DNA of 64,000 nucleotides from Bacteroidales bacterium (lineage in GTDB: Bacteria; Bacteroidota; Bacteroidia; Bacteroidales; P3), in the NCBI GenBank assembly GCA_016296345.1, contig JAEDJL010000004.1, forward strand, positions 3,664 to 67,663, read 5' to 3'. The notes beneath the pieces are model-generated. The model was not told the DNA's origin, made no database searches, and saw only the letters and a program-made list of their open reading frames with translations. Positions within the stretch are counted from its first letter, which is position 1, and every line of letters starts with the position of its first letter. The translations under genes were made by a program, and so were the position numbers. Shown here one piece after another: positions 51,959 to 60,510 of this stretch.

Positions 51959-51988
51959 CAAAGGTATTAAAACTAAGCGAAACAGCAA
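51959..51988 (-). promoter_or_regulatory. Promoter of RNA copy 2
   Basis: On the minus strand TTG (51988-51986), 19 bases, TACCTTTG (51966-51959), the same form as the promoter of copy 1. The predicted leader to the ATG at 51615 is about 335 bases. Confidence 0.75.
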
Positions 51989-51989
51989 A

Positions 51990-52020
51990 CAAAACGCCGT
52001 TTTTTCCGTTTTGCCCATTT
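51990..52020. repeat. Palindromic repeat F, one full and one degenerate unit
   Basis: CAAAACGCCGTTTTTT at 51990-52005 is a perfect core. A degenerate partner lies in GTTTTGCCCATTTT to its right. It sits between the divergent promoters of RNA copy 2 and recX. Confidence 0.65.
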
Positions 52021-52047
52021 TGGCAAGCGTTCTTTGTCGTATCTTTG
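52020..52047 (+). promoter_or_regulatory. Promoter of recX
   Basis: TTG (52020-52022), 17 bases, TATCTTTG (52040-52047); the ATG follows 16 bases later at 52064. Confidence 0.6.
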
Positions 52048-52063
52048 CAAAAACAAATTCGTT

Positions 52064-52543
52064 ATGCCGCAGAAGAAACTTTATACTCTCTCGCAGGCGT
52101 TGGAGTATGCGAAGGCTTATTGTGCCAAAAGTGAACACTGTCAGAGCGAGGTGATTGAAAAGCTCCGCAGCTACTCGGTTTGCTCCGAGGATATTGAGCA
52201 GTGTTTGGCTGAATTGATTTCTTCGGGCTTTATAAACGAGCAACGTTATGCCGATTTGTTTGCTCGAAGCAAGTTTCACCAGAACAAATGGGGCAAAGTG
52301 AAAATTTCTCAACACCTCAAAGCCAAGGATATTTCGGATTACTGCATAAAAAAAGCTCTGAACGCCATTGACGGCGAGGAATATATGCAGACGCTTGTGA
52401 GGTTGGCAGAAAAGAAACTCTCGGAGATTGATTGCTCAAATCGTCTTGTTGCAAGACGAAAGCTGACTGCCTTTCTCTATGGCAGGGGTTTTGAGTTTGA
52501 TTGTATTAACAGGGCTTTGGATAGTTTGGAAGATGCTTTGTAA
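52064..52543 (+). CDS. recX: Regulatory protein RecX
   Basis: The protein has 159 residues from ATG 52064 (MPQKKLYTLSQALEYAKAYCAKSEHCQSEVIEKL). Three-helix repeats typical of RecX are visible: AELISSGFINEQRYADLFARSKF, WGKVKISQHLKAKDI, and RRKLTAFLYGRGFEFDCINRAL at the end. RecX restrains RecA filaments. The last 11 bases overlap the deacetylase start. Confidence 0.9.
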   Translation: MPQKKLYTLSQALEYAKAYCAKSEHCQSEVIEKLRSYSVCSEDIEQCLAELISSGFINEQRYADLFARSKFHQNKWGKVKISQHLKAKDISDYCIKKALNAIDGEEYMQTLVRLAEKKLSEIDCSNRLVARRKLTAFLYGRGFEFDCINRALDSLEDAL

Positions 52544-53144
52544 AATTCCTTTTTTTGTTCGCCGATATTTCAATCGTGGTTTTGAGTTTGACATTCCCTC
52601 AAAGGACAAGGTTATATTCCTGACTTTTGACGACGGTCCTGTGCCTGAGGTTACTCCCAAGGTGTTGGAGCTGTTAGAAAGGTTCGATGCCAAGGCTACT
52701 TTCTTCTGTGTGGGTGATAATATCCGAAAACACCCCGATTGTTTCAGACTTGTGGTCGATAAGGGACACTCTGTGGGCAATCATACGATGCATCATTTGA
52801 AGGGTTCGGCGGTCGGCTTTGACAAATACTTGTCCGATATTGAGGATTGCAACAGGTTGTGTGGCTCAAAGCTCTTTCGTCCGCCCTACGGCAAGATTAC
52901 AAGAAAGCAGTTCAAAGAATTGAAACAGCGAGGGTTCAGAATAATTCTCTGGAGCGTGGTCAGCTTCGATTATAGCAAGAAAATCTCCCGAAAGACCTGC
53001 CTGAACAATTCGCTCAAGCTGCAATCGGGAGATATACTTCTGTTTCATGACAGCATAAAAGCTCAAAGCAATATGCTCTGTGCCCTTGAGGGAGTGTTGA
53101 AACACTACTCTGCCAAAGGCTTTCGCTTTCTTGCTATCCGATAG
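52533..53144 (+). CDS. Polysaccharide deacetylase (NodB homology)
   Basis: I took ATG 52533 (MLCKIPFFVRRYFNRGFEFDIP, 203 residues), which overlaps the recX end by 11 bases. ATG 52479 would add a hydrophobic helix lying entirely over recX codons. NodB motifs are complete: LTFDDGPVPE (catalytic Asp pair), SVGNHTMHH (His pair for metal), LFRPPYGKI, and ILLFHDSI. It would remove acetyl groups from an amino-sugar polymer such as peptidoglycan or a surface glycan. Confidence 0.9.
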   Translation: MLCKIPFFVRRYFNRGFEFDIPSKDKVIFLTFDDGPVPEVTPKVLELLERFDAKATFFCVGDNIRKHPDCFRLVVDKGHSVGNHTMHHLKGSAVGFDKYLSDIEDCNRLCGSKLFRPPYGKITRKQFKELKQRGFRIILWSVVSFDYSKKISRKTCLNNSLKLQSGDILLFHDSIKAQSNMLCALEGVLKHYSAKGFRFLAIR

Positions 53145-53149
53145 CGGGA

Positions 53150-53512
53150 TTATTCGGCTACCAATACGTCTTTGGTAACGACTTCGCCGTGTTTTAGTCT
53201 GACGGTACTTTTTCCGCGACGAATAAATGGCTCGTCGCCGTAAGCAACATCAATATCGAAGATAGCCTCATTGTCAAAGAAGAAATAGGCTTCTCCGTTC
53301 TTGTCGCTGACTCCCTCTCGGCGTATACTGCCTGACTCTTTTGATACGGTAATTCGGGCGTTTTCAAGTCTCACATCGGGCTGTGTGGCATCTTTTACCA
53401 CGATTGTCAATCCGCATCCGTCCAATTCATCGTCCGAACAGCTGCTAAACAGCGGAGAAACAAGCACTACCGCCAATGCCATCAAAAAAAATATTCTTAC
53501 TTTCTTCATCAT
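53150..53512 (-). CDS. Small lipoprotein with a carboxypeptidase-regulatory-like domain
   Basis: The protein has 120 residues from ATG 53512 (MMKKVRIFFLMALAVVLVSPLFSSC); the lipobox is FSSC. The mature part (GLTIVVKDATQPDVRLENARITVSK, REGVSDKNGEAYFFFDNEAIFDIDVAYG) is a single immunoglobulin-like module of the CarboxypepD_reg or SpaA type, with the VxDxNGxA signature. It converges on the deacetylase gene. Role unknown. Confidence 0.78.
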   Translation of the reverse strand: MMKKVRIFFLMALAVVLVSPLFSSCSDDELDGCGLTIVVKDATQPDVRLENARITVSKESGSIRREGVSDKNGEAYFFFDNEAIFDIDVAYGDEPFIRRGKSTVRLKHGEVVTKDVLVAE

Positions 53513-53581
53513 GATGATTTTTTTTTGTACTATTGCAAACTCAATCTTGATTTTAGATTGCAAAGCTAAGAAAAAAATCGT

Positions 53582-54295
53582 ATGTGGACAAAGAAAAGTT
53601 TATTTTTAGGAATTTTTGCCGGAATTTTTGCTTGCAGTTGTTCGAGCAAGGTGGCAAATAACAGCTCCGTAACGGAGAAGGAAAACGAAAAAATAGTAGA
53701 GAAAACAACTATGGTAGTTATCAGTACGGATTTTGGGGAGATGAAAGCGGTTTTGTACAACGAAACGCCCCTTCACAAAGAGAATTTCATCAAATTGGCT
53801 GAGGAAAGATATTTTGACGGCACCTTGTTTCACAGAGTAATCGACGGATTTATGATACAAGGCGGCGACCCCGATTCAAAGAATGCCAAGAAAGGACAGA
53901 TGTTGGGTCAGGGCGGTCCTGATTATACCATTGCGGCAGAATTCAAACAGGAGCTTATTCACCGCAAGGGTGCTTTGGCTGCCGCAAGAATGGCAGATCA
54001 GGTCAATCCCAAGAAGGAATCTTCGGGCAGTCAGTTCTATATCGCTCAGGGAAAGGTATATACCAAGGACGAATTGAACAACCTTGCAGCAAGAATGGGC
54101 AAACAGTTCAACCAAACGCAAATTGAGGCTTACACAACCGTGGGAGGAGTGCCTTTCTTGGACTATGAATATACTGTTTTCGGTCAGGTGATTGAGGGAT
54201 TGGAGGTGATTGACAAAATTGCCGCCGTTCAAAAAGACCGTTACGACCGTCCGACAGAAGACATCAAGATGACAATTAAAGTTGTTGAGCAATAG
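53582..54295 (+). CDS. Cyclophilin-type peptidyl-prolyl cis-trans isomerase lipoprotein
   Basis: This 237-residue protein has a lipoprotein-like signal ([13 protein letters not shown]). The cyclophilin domain follows: [49 protein letters not shown], then [11 protein letters not shown] and [18 protein letters not shown]. It catalyses proline isomerisation in the envelope. Its product ends 7 bases before the pheS start. Confidence 0.93.
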   Translation: MWTKKSLFLGIFAGIFACSCSSKVANNSSVTEKENEKIVEKTTMVVISTDFGEMKAVLYNETPLHKENFIKLAEERYFDGTLFHRVIDGFMIQGGDPDSKNAKKGQMLGQGGPDYTIAAEFKQELIHRKGALAAARMADQVNPKKESSGSQFYIAQGKVYTKDELNNLAARMGKQFNQTQIEAYTTVGGVPFLDYEYTVFGQVIEGLEVIDKIAAVQKDRYDRPTEDIKMTIKVVEQ

Positions 54296-54302
54296 TGGCT
54301 TT

Positions 54303-55334
54303 ATGAAACAGAGAATAAAACAATCGATTGAGAATTTGAAGCAGTTGAGTGCCGAAACATTGGAAGACATCGAGCAACTGCGAATACAATACCTTGGAAA
54401 AAAAGGTGTAATGAACGAGTTGTTTGCACAATTCAAGAGTGTACCGAACGAAGAAAAGAAAGAAATGGGTTCTTTGCTCAACGAACTCAAAACGGCTGTG
54501 CAAACCAAGATAGAGGCTCTTCGCGAGGCGGTGGAGAATAAGTCTGAGAGCAAAATAAGTGTTGATGACCTTACAAAGCCTGCTTGTTTGGAGCAGTTGG
54601 GTTCGAGACACCCTATCTCTCTTGTGAGAAATGAGATAATTTCTATCTTCTCCAAAATTGGTTATACGGTGGAAGAAGGTCCGGAGATTGAAGATGACTG
54701 GCACGTTTTCTCGGCATTGAACTTCCCTCCCGAACATCCGGCAAGGGATATGCAAGATACGTTCTTTATAGAAAACCGTGAGGACGGCAATCATGCGGTA
54801 CTTAGAACTCACACTTCTTCGGTTCAAGTCAGAACAATGGAGAAACAAAAACCGCCAATCAGGATTATTGCTCCCGGAAGGGTATTTCGTAATGAGGCAA
54901 TCTCGGCTCGCGCCCATTGTATCTTTCATCAGATTGAGGGATTGTACATTGACAAGAATGTATCTTTCTCCGACTTGAAGCAAAGTCTGCTTTACTTTGC
55001 AAAAGAGATGTTCGGGGCAAATACTCAGATAAGATTGCGTCCGTCATACTTCCCTTTTACCGAACCGAGTGCCGAAATGGACGTTTCTTGTAACCTTTGC
55101 GGAGGAAAAGGCTGCAATGTGTGCAAGGGAACAGGCTGGTTGGAGATTATGGGTTGCGGAATGGTCGATCCGAATGTGTTGAAGGCTTCGGGAATTGACC
55201 CCGATGTTTATTCGGGATTTGCTTTCGGAATGGGCGTCGAACGTATTGCCATGCTCAAATATGGTGTGAACGATTTGAGAATGTACTTTGAGAACGACGT
55301 TCGCTTCCTTGGTCAGTTCCGCAATTCGATTTAA
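54303..55334 (+). CDS. pheS: Phenylalanine-tRNA ligase alpha subunit
   Basis: The protein has 343 residues from ATG 54303 ([35 protein letters not shown]); an ATG at 54282 lies within the preceding gene. It has the N-terminal coiled coil and class II motifs: [16 protein letters not shown]-like [41 protein letters not shown] (motif 2), and [14 protein letters not shown] (motif 3). It pairs with PheT from 11001. Confidence 0.96.
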   Translation: MKQRIKQSIENLKQLSAETLEDIEQLRIQYLGKKGVMNELFAQFKSVPNEEKKEMGSLLNELKTAVQTKIEALREAVENKSESKISVDDLTKPACLEQLGSRHPISLVRNEIISIFSKIGYTVEEGPEIEDDWHVFSALNFPPEHPARDMQDTFFIENREDGNHAVLRTHTSSVQVRTMEKQKPPIRIIAPGRVFRNEAISARAHCIFHQIEGLYIDKNVSFSDLKQSLLYFAKEMFGANTQIRLRPSYFPFTEPSAEMDVSCNLCGGKGCNVCKGTGWLEIMGCGMVDPNVLKASGIDPDVYSGFAFGMGVERIAMLKYGVNDLRMYFENDVRFLGQFRNSI

Positions 55335-55360
55335 TCAAGCAAGTATTCACTTTAAGATAA

Positions 55361-55390
55361 GGAAGGGGCAGATTGCCTCTTCCGTTTTTT
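55361..55390 (+). terminator. Terminator after pheS
   Basis: GGAAGGGGCA (55361-55370) pairs with TGCCTCTTCC (55374-55383) with one wobble; seven T-rich bases follow. It lies just before the folB ATG. Confidence 0.8.
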
Positions 55391-55396
55391 CGTTTT

Positions 55397-55756
55397 ATGG
55401 CAAGAATAACAATAGATAATATGTCTTTCTACGCATTTCATGGTTGTTTTGCGGAAGAAAGCACCATAGGAACTCACTTTTCGGTCGATTGTGAGTTCGA
55501 TTGCGACACCTCAAAGGCTGAAACAAGCGACAATATTGAGGATACGATAAGCTATTTGGACGTTTACCAAACTATAAAGCAACAAATGGAAATCCCTTCC
55601 CACCTTTTGGAACATCTTTGCAGGAGAATAGTCGATTGTCTTTTAGAAACCTATCCGCAAATGGACTATTGCAAGGTTCGGGTTCACAAGCTCAATCCTC
55701 CGTTGGGCGGTCAGATAAAGGGAGTGAGCGTTTGTCTTGAGGCGTGTCGTCCTTAG
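55397..55756 (+). CDS. folB: Dihydroneopterin aldolase
   Basis: The protein has 119 residues from ATG 55397 (MARITIDNMSFYAFHGCFAEESTIG). FYAFHGCFAEE holds the catalytic Glu, and LLEHLCRRIVDCLLETYPQ with the KLNPPLGGQIKGVSV end is the FolB/DHNA aldolase pattern. It cleaves dihydroneopterin in folate synthesis. The last 65 bases overlap the 3' end of the converging exosortase-like gene. Confidence 0.93.
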   Translation: MARITIDNMSFYAFHGCFAEESTIGTHFSVDCEFDCDTSKAETSDNIEDTISYLDVYQTIKQQMEIPSHLLEHLCRRIVDCLLETYPQMDYCKVRVHKLNPPLGGQIKGVSVCLEACRP

Positions 55757-56342
55757 GTTTGGAGTAGGCGAAGAATTGTATCCACACAGCCCACAAAGCA
55801 AATATCACAACGTACATTATCGGTCTTGCAACCCAGTCGTGATAGTACTGAAACTGCGAAGGGTCGTGTCCGAACAGGTCGGTGAGAAAATAAATCCTCA
55901 CTATGTTGGAAAGAACTATCACAAGACTTGCTCCAATAAAGTAAATAGTTTTCTTCCACCACTTTCCCGAGCAGAGAACTATCAACAAAAGGAACTGCAT
56001 TATTTGTTTGATTGCAGAACAATCGTGAACTACCTGCATGATTGCATAACATTGCAGGTGCCCTTGCTCGTTTGGCTGCATGAAATAGAAACTTGAATTG
56101 TCGCAAACAAAGTCGAGGTTTGAGAAAGTGGTCATCAATATCTTGCTTCCCTCGTATGCAATCAGCGTAAAGAAGTCAAACACATCGTCGGTGAACGGTC
56201 CGAAGAGCCAAGAGTTCATATCGGTGTTCCAATAGAGGAAATGAAATGCCACACTTGCCACAACCAACATCAGAAAGTCTTTCAATAACTTTCTGTTCTT
56301 GGGATTTTCTATCGTTATCTTGATGAATTGAGGTACTTTCAT
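55692..56342 (-). CDS. Archaeosortase/exosortase family protein
   Basis: This 216-residue membrane protein has about five helices. The family's catalytic triad is visible: Cys108 in VVHDCSAIKQIMQFL, Arg149 in VLSNIVRIYFLTD, and His168 in YYHDWVARPIMYV. Exosortases are membrane cysteine proteases that process C-terminal sorting tails of exported proteins and often link them to envelope polysaccharide. No PEP-CTERM-like target is recognisable in this window. The start at 56342 fits the N-terminal cytoplasmic segment. Confidence 0.82.
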   Translation of the reverse strand: MKVPQFIKITIENPKNRKLLKDFLMLVVASVAFHFLYWNTDMNSWLFGPFTDDVFDFFTLIAYEGSKILMTTFSNLDFVCDNSSFYFMQPNEQGHLQCYAIMQVVHDCSAIKQIMQFLLLIVLCSGKWWKKTIYFIGASLVIVLSNIVRIYFLTDLFGHDPSQFQYYHDWVARPIMYVVIFALWAVWIQFFAYSKPKDDTPQDKRSLPLSDRPTED

Positions 56343-56474
56343 GAGGCAAAATTACAAAAATATGGCGTATGGCTGCCCTGTCGAGCCGTCTTTCTGCAAA
56401 AAAGCGGAGTGTTGCTGTCTTGTCAGGGCTGAAAATTCGGAGAGTTTGAGAGTTTGAAGTAGCAAAGCGAGAGT

Positions 56475-57026
56475 TCAGACTTTCGGGCTGCGGATTTTGA
56501 GTTTGCTTTTCAACTCTTGGAAGTTGTTTACTTCAAGTTTTTCGGCTTCTTTGAGCAACAATCTTGCACAAGCCTCCGCATCAGAATCCGATTTGTGGTG
56601 TTCAAATTGAAAACCTATCTCATTGCAAAGGTAATCCAAAGAGTACTTCGGACTGTCTTTCCAGACCAATCGGGCAATCTGGTAAGAGCAAAAATACCTT
56701 GCCGAAGGCAGTGCAATTTTGTAGTGTCTGAGGGTTTTCCTAAGGACGTTTATGTCAAAGGAAGCGTTGTGTGCAATCAATATCTGCCCCTCAATGTAGG
56801 GCGATATTTCGTTCCAAAGTTCGTCAAACTCGGGTTCGTTCTGCACATCTTCCTTGTGAATGCCGTGAATGCGTTGTGCATAAAAATGAAAGTAAGGATA
56901 GCAGATTGGTTTTATCAACCAATTTCGTTTTTCCACTATTTGAGAGTTCCTAACCACCGCAATACCAAGAGAACAAGGGATATACTTGTCTGCACTCTCA
57001 AAGTCAATAGCCGTAAAGTCAAACAT
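56475..57026 (-). CDS. DnaQ-like 3'-5' exonuclease
   Basis: This 183-residue protein has the DEDD exonuclease motifs: ExoI FTAIDFESADKYI (Asp-Glu pair), ExoII ILIAHNASFDINVLRKTL (Asp), and ExoIII HHKSDSDAEACARLL (His and Asp). It is a single-domain proofreading-like or RNase-like nuclease; the substrate is not clear. Single gene, upstream of the dsbD terminator. Confidence 0.88.
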   Translation of the reverse strand: MFDFTAIDFESADKYIPCSLGIAVVRNSQIVEKRNWLIKPICYPYFHFYAQRIHGIHKEDVQNEPEFDELWNEISPYIEGQILIAHNASFDINVLRKTLRHYKIALPSARYFCSYQIARLVWKDSPKYSLDYLCNEIGFQFEHHKSDSDAEACARLLLKEAEKLEVNNFQELKSKLKIRSPKV

Positions 57027-57035
57027 ATCAAAAGA

Positions 57036-57075
57036 AAACGGTGTATCAAATCTGTCAAATGTTGATACACCGTTT
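57036..57075 (-). terminator. Terminator of dsbD
   Basis: AAACGGTGTATCAA (57036-57049) pairs with TTGATACACCGTTT (57062-57075), 14 pairs around a 12-base loop; on the minus strand a T-rich tail follows. Confidence 0.85.
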
Positions 57076-57092
57076 GTTATTCAGGTTTTTGT

Positions 57093-59165
57093 TTATTTGT
57101 TCTTGAAGTTTGTCAAGCCCTCATCGAGGAATTTCACAAAGTTTTCGATGTTTCTGTCGTATGATTTAGGCTCTTTGGTGAGCAGATTGCCCTCCGAGTC
57201 CATCAAAACGTACAATGGTTGTGCGTTTGCGTTGAAGTGTTCGATTTGATAATTGTGATTTTTCTTTCCGAGTGTCTTTATGGTCTTTCCGTCTTTGGTT
57301 TTGACCCATTCACTCTCGGGGAGCTTGATGTTATTCACGTCTGCATACAAGGCAACCATCACATAATCTTCCGTAAGTCTCTTTTTGACCTGAGGATCGA
57401 CCCATACATAGTTCTCCATCTCACGACAATTTGCACAAGTCTTGCCCGTAAAGTCTATAAACAACGGTTTGTTCACCTGCTTTGCATAAGCCTTTGCCTC
57501 TTCGAGGTCAAAGAAACCCTCAAAGCCCGTAGGGAGGTGCAATTCTTTGGCATACTTTCTATCGACAGGAAGTTTTGATGTTCCAACTGCCTCTGCACTC
57601 ACCGTGTTTTCGGATATTATTCTCTGCAAGTCGAAGTCTTGGGTTGTCGCAGGCGGAATGTATCCCGATATTGCCTTCAAAGGAGCGCCCCACATACCCG
57701 GAAGCATATATATAACGAAAGAGAATGTTATCAAAGCGAGGAACAAGCGTGGCACACTGATTTTTTCCAATGGCTCATCGCCTTTGAAGCGAAGTTTTCC
57801 CAAAAGATAAAATCCCAACATGGAGAATACCACTATCCACAAGGCAAGATAGGTCTCTCTGTCCAAGATGCCCCAGCCTGCGGACAAGTCTGCCATCGAC
57901 AAGAACTTCAATCCCAAAGCTATTTCTATAAATCCGAATACTATTTTTACGGTATTGAGCCATGAACCGGACTTCAAGTTCTTCAAAACCGAAGGAAACA
58001 TTGCCAAAAGTGTGAATGGCAATGCAAATCCGATGGCAAATCCAAGCATGGAGACCAAAAATACCCAGCTGTTGCTCGATCCCGACGCCATTTCGATGAG
58101 TGCAGCTCCCAAGATAGGACCTGTGCAGGAGAATGAGACCAATACGGTTGTCAAGGCGATGAAGAATGTTCCCAAATAGCCGCCTTTGTCTGCTTTCTGG
58201 TCCGATTTGTTTATCAATCCGCTCGGCATGGTGATTTCAAACAAGCCGAAGAACGAGAAAGCGAAAATCATGAAGATTATAAAGAATATAAGGTTTGGTA
58301 TCCAGTGGGTAGAGATGATGTACATTGCATCTTTGCCCAACAAAAGTGTCAATGCCAATCCCAAAACGGCAAACATAAATACTATGCTTGCTCCAAAGAA
58401 GTAAGCCTGACGGCGACCCTGCTTGCTCGATTTGTTTCCCTTCATGAAGAAAGATATTGTCATCGGAATCATAGGAAAAACGCAAGGGGTGATAAGTGCC
58501 AACAGTCCTGCGGCAAAGGAAACAAAGAACACAGTCCAAGGAGATTTGTCTTTGGTTGCTTCGCTCTGTGTGGTGGCAGTGGTTTCTGCTTGTGCAACTT
58601 CTGCACTCTGAGTAGCAACTGCTTGTTCGGCGTTGCTGTTCTGCTCGTCTGTCTTCTCGTCTGCAACTTCTTCGGTTACAGGAGCTGAGCTTGCCACATT
58701 GAAGTTAGGATTTCCTTTGACGTCAAAGCTGAACGACACTTCGTCGGGAGGAATGCAGCTTCCCTTTTCGCATAGTTGGAACTCCACACTTCCTTTGACC
58801 TTGAAGTCTTGGGTGCTTTTTACTTTAATTCTTTGACGGAAGGTAACATCTTTCTTGAAAAATCGGGAAGAATCCTTTGCAAATACATCATACTCTGCTA
58901 TTGCCGCAGGTTCTTTTACTCCCCCTATTCTCTCATAAAGATTGGTTTTGTCAAAAGAGAACACTATAGGGTTCTCTGTGCCTTTGGTGTGTTGTGAATA
59001 GATGTGCCAATCGCCCGAAAGTTTGCAATGCAAAATCAATTCGGTAATCGAATCATTGATTTTCTTGGTTTTGAAGTCCCACTTGGCAGGACTTTGGGCA
59101 TAAACTCCCATCGACAAGATTAAACTTGCCAGAATAATGATACAAGATTTGCTCGTCTGCTTCAT
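57093..59165 (-). CDS. dsbD: Thiol:disulfide interchange protein DsbD
   Basis: This 690-residue protein has a signal peptide, then an N-terminal DsbD-alpha-like domain (WDFKTKKINDSITELILHCK, KGSCIPPDEVSF). About eight membrane helices with the cysteine-rich core PCVFPMIPMTISFFMKG and FSCTGPILGAAL follow. The C-terminal thioredoxin domain has CANC at 577-580. It carries reducing power from the cytoplasm to the periplasm. A Gln/Thr/Ala-rich linker (about 175-200) is unusual but not damaging. It lies 19 bases after the EnvC-like gene. Confidence 0.93.
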   Translation of the reverse strand: MKQTSKSCIIILASLILSMGVYAQSPAKWDFKTKKINDSITELILHCKLSGDWHIYSQHTKGTENPIVFSFDKTNLYERIGGVKEPAAIAEYDVFAKDSSRFFKKDVTFRQRIKVKSTQDFKVKGSVEFQLCEKGSCIPPDEVSFSFDVKGNPNFNVASSAPVTEEVADEKTDEQNSNAEQAVATQSAEVAQAETTATTQSEATKDKSPWTVFFVSFAAGLLALITPCVFPMIPMTISFFMKGNKSSKQGRRQAYFFGASIVFMFAVLGLALTLLLGKDAMYIISTHWIPNLIFFIIFMIFAFSFFGLFEITMPSGLINKSDQKADKGGYLGTFFIALTTVLVSFSCTGPILGAALIEMASGSSNSWVFLVSMLGFAIGFALPFTLLAMFPSVLKNLKSGSWLNTVKIVFGFIEIALGLKFLSMADLSAGWGILDRETYLALWIVVFSMLGFYLLGKLRFKGDEPLEKISVPRLFLALITFSFVIYMLPGMWGAPLKAISGYIPPATTQDFDLQRIISENTVSAEAVGTSKLPVDRKYAKELHLPTGFEGFFDLEEAKAYAKQVNKPLFIDFTGKTCANCREMENYVWVDPQVKKRLTEDYVMVALYADVNNIKLPESEWVKTKDGKTIKTLGKKNHNYQIEHFNANAQPLYVLMDSEGNLLTKEPKSYDRNIENFVKFLDEGLTNFKNK

Positions 59166-59184
59166 ATAATTTGTTTTATTATGT

Positions 59185-60510
59185 TTACTTACTTAACCAA
59201 ACCGAAGGATTGAGGTGGTGAGTTCCCTTAAATATCTGAAACTTAAACTCACTTACTCCGTCCTCATTGGTGTTTACTATTCCTATTGTTTGTTTTGTCG
59301 ATACCTTGGTGCCGGTCTTGACACTGACCGATTGTAAGTTGGCATAGACTGTCATGTATTCGCCATGGCGAATGATGACAACCATTCCCGAAGGACCTTT
59401 TGCAACTCTTGACACCTCACCTGCAAAGACTGCTCTGATTGCAGAGCCTTTGGTCGTTCTGATGTCTATTCCTTTGTTTTCGACCTGAGTTCCCTTTATT
59501 TCGGGGTGAGGATGTACTCCGTATTGAGACACAACCACTCCGGTGGCTGAGGGCCATGGCAGTTTGCCTTTGTTTGCCTCAAAATTGCTTGACAGAGCCA
59601 CTTCTTCGGGAGTTGTTGCTATGGTGTAATTCTTTTTCTTTGCTGTCTCCATTGCAGTCTTGTTTGCTTCCACTTCTTTCTTGTTGGCTGTTGAAGACTT
59701 GGCTTGCTCTGCCATTTTTTTCTTTTTGGCTTCGGCAAGCTGCTTTTGCTTTTGTACCTCGGCTGCTATGGCGTTGTCAATCTGCTTTTGGAGTTTCTTG
59801 ACTTGGGCTTGTTTGTTTTTGAGGTCTTTTGCAATTTGTTTCTCTTTCTTCTGCAAGTTCTTGACAGTCTTTTCTTTCTCTTTTTTCTCCTTTGCCAAGG
59901 CCTCGTTGTTCTTTATTTCTTGCTTCAAGAGGGTTTCCTGACTTGTTTTTTTGACTTCGAGTTCGTTGGTTCTCTTTGCAAGTTCGTTGGTTTTCTCTTT
60001 GATTTGCTGCAACTTCTTTTTCTGCATATCACCGAACTGTCTGAAAAAGACATACCTCTGATAGGCTTCCTTATAGTCCTTGGCAGCAAAAATAAACAGC
60101 AATTTGTCGGTTGCTGTTCTGTTTCTCTGTGCATAACGCAACATTTGGGCATAGCTTTCCTTCAAAACCTCGATTTCTTTGCACAATTCGCCGATTGATT
60201 TCTGGGTACTCTTAATCTCGTTGTTCAACATACCCATTTGGGAGGTTATGTTCTTGATAAGGTTCTGGCGGCTGGCGATTTTCTTTTTGAGAACCTGCAA
60301 CTCGGACGAAGACATCTTTTTTGTCTTCTTCGTTTCGTTCAAAATGGCGTTCATCGAAGCAATTTCTTTTTCGAGTTTTGCCTTTTGTTTTTCGAGTTTG
60401 TTGCGGTCTTGTGCAAAGCCCTCGCAAGGACACGAAAGCAAAATCACTGTCATTGCAAAGAATGACAGCACGAGTGTCGATATGTTGATTTTATGTGTGT
60501 CGAACAGCAT
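59185..60510 (-). CDS. EnvC-like murein hydrolase activator, LytM domain with missing zinc ligands
   Basis: This 441-residue protein has a signal peptide and a very long Lys/Glu/Gln-rich coiled coil (about residues 30-310). The LytM/M23 domain covers about 345-441 (LPWPSATGVVVSQYG, AVFAGEVSRVA, MVVIIRHGEYMTVYANL). Catalytic M23 enzymes have HxxxD and HxH; here they are NKGIDI and EFKFQI, so zinc binding is lost. This is the EnvC condition, in which the domain activates amidases rather than cutting peptidoglycan. The partner amidase is not in the window. Confidence 0.9.
   Translation of the reverse strand: MLFDTHKINISTLVLSFFAMTVILLSCPCEGFAQDRNKLEKQKAKLEKEIASMNAILNETKKTKKMSSSELQVLKKKIASRQNLIKNITSQMGMLNNEIKSTQKSIGELCKEIEVLKESYAQMLRYAQRNRTATDKLLFIFAAKDYKEAYQRYVFFRQFGDMQKKKLQQIKEKTNELAKRTNELEVKKTSQETLLKQEIKNNEALAKEKKEKEKTVKNLQKKEKQIAKDLKNKQAQVKKLQKQIDNAIAAEVQKQKQLAEAKKKKMAEQAKSSTANKKEVEANKTAMETAKKKNYTIATTPEEVALSSNFEANKGKLPWPSATGVVVSQYGVHPHPEIKGTQVENKGIDIRTTKGSAIRAVFAGEVSRVAKGPSGMVVIIRHGEYMTVYANLQSVSVKTGTKVSTKQTIGIVNTNEDGVSEFKFQIFKGTHHLNPSVWLSK

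Larger units (their letters stand above)
51616..52063. other. Intergenic region between the KNGSVIKG-domain gene and recX
   Basis: 448 bases without a gene. It holds RNA copy 2 (51699-51871), its promoter (51959-51988), repeat F (51990-52020) and the recX promoter (52020-52047). Confidence 0.7.

Noticed and set aside
52479..52532. Upstream start of the deacetylase giving a hydrophobic helix
   Set aside because: These codons lie fully within the conserved recX C-terminus; the start at 52533 gives a normal short overlap, though the longer form cannot be excluded.
53876..54655. Minus-strand open frame across the cyclophilin and pheS genes
   Set aside because: It overlaps two well-supported genes on the plus strand and has a shadow-type composition.
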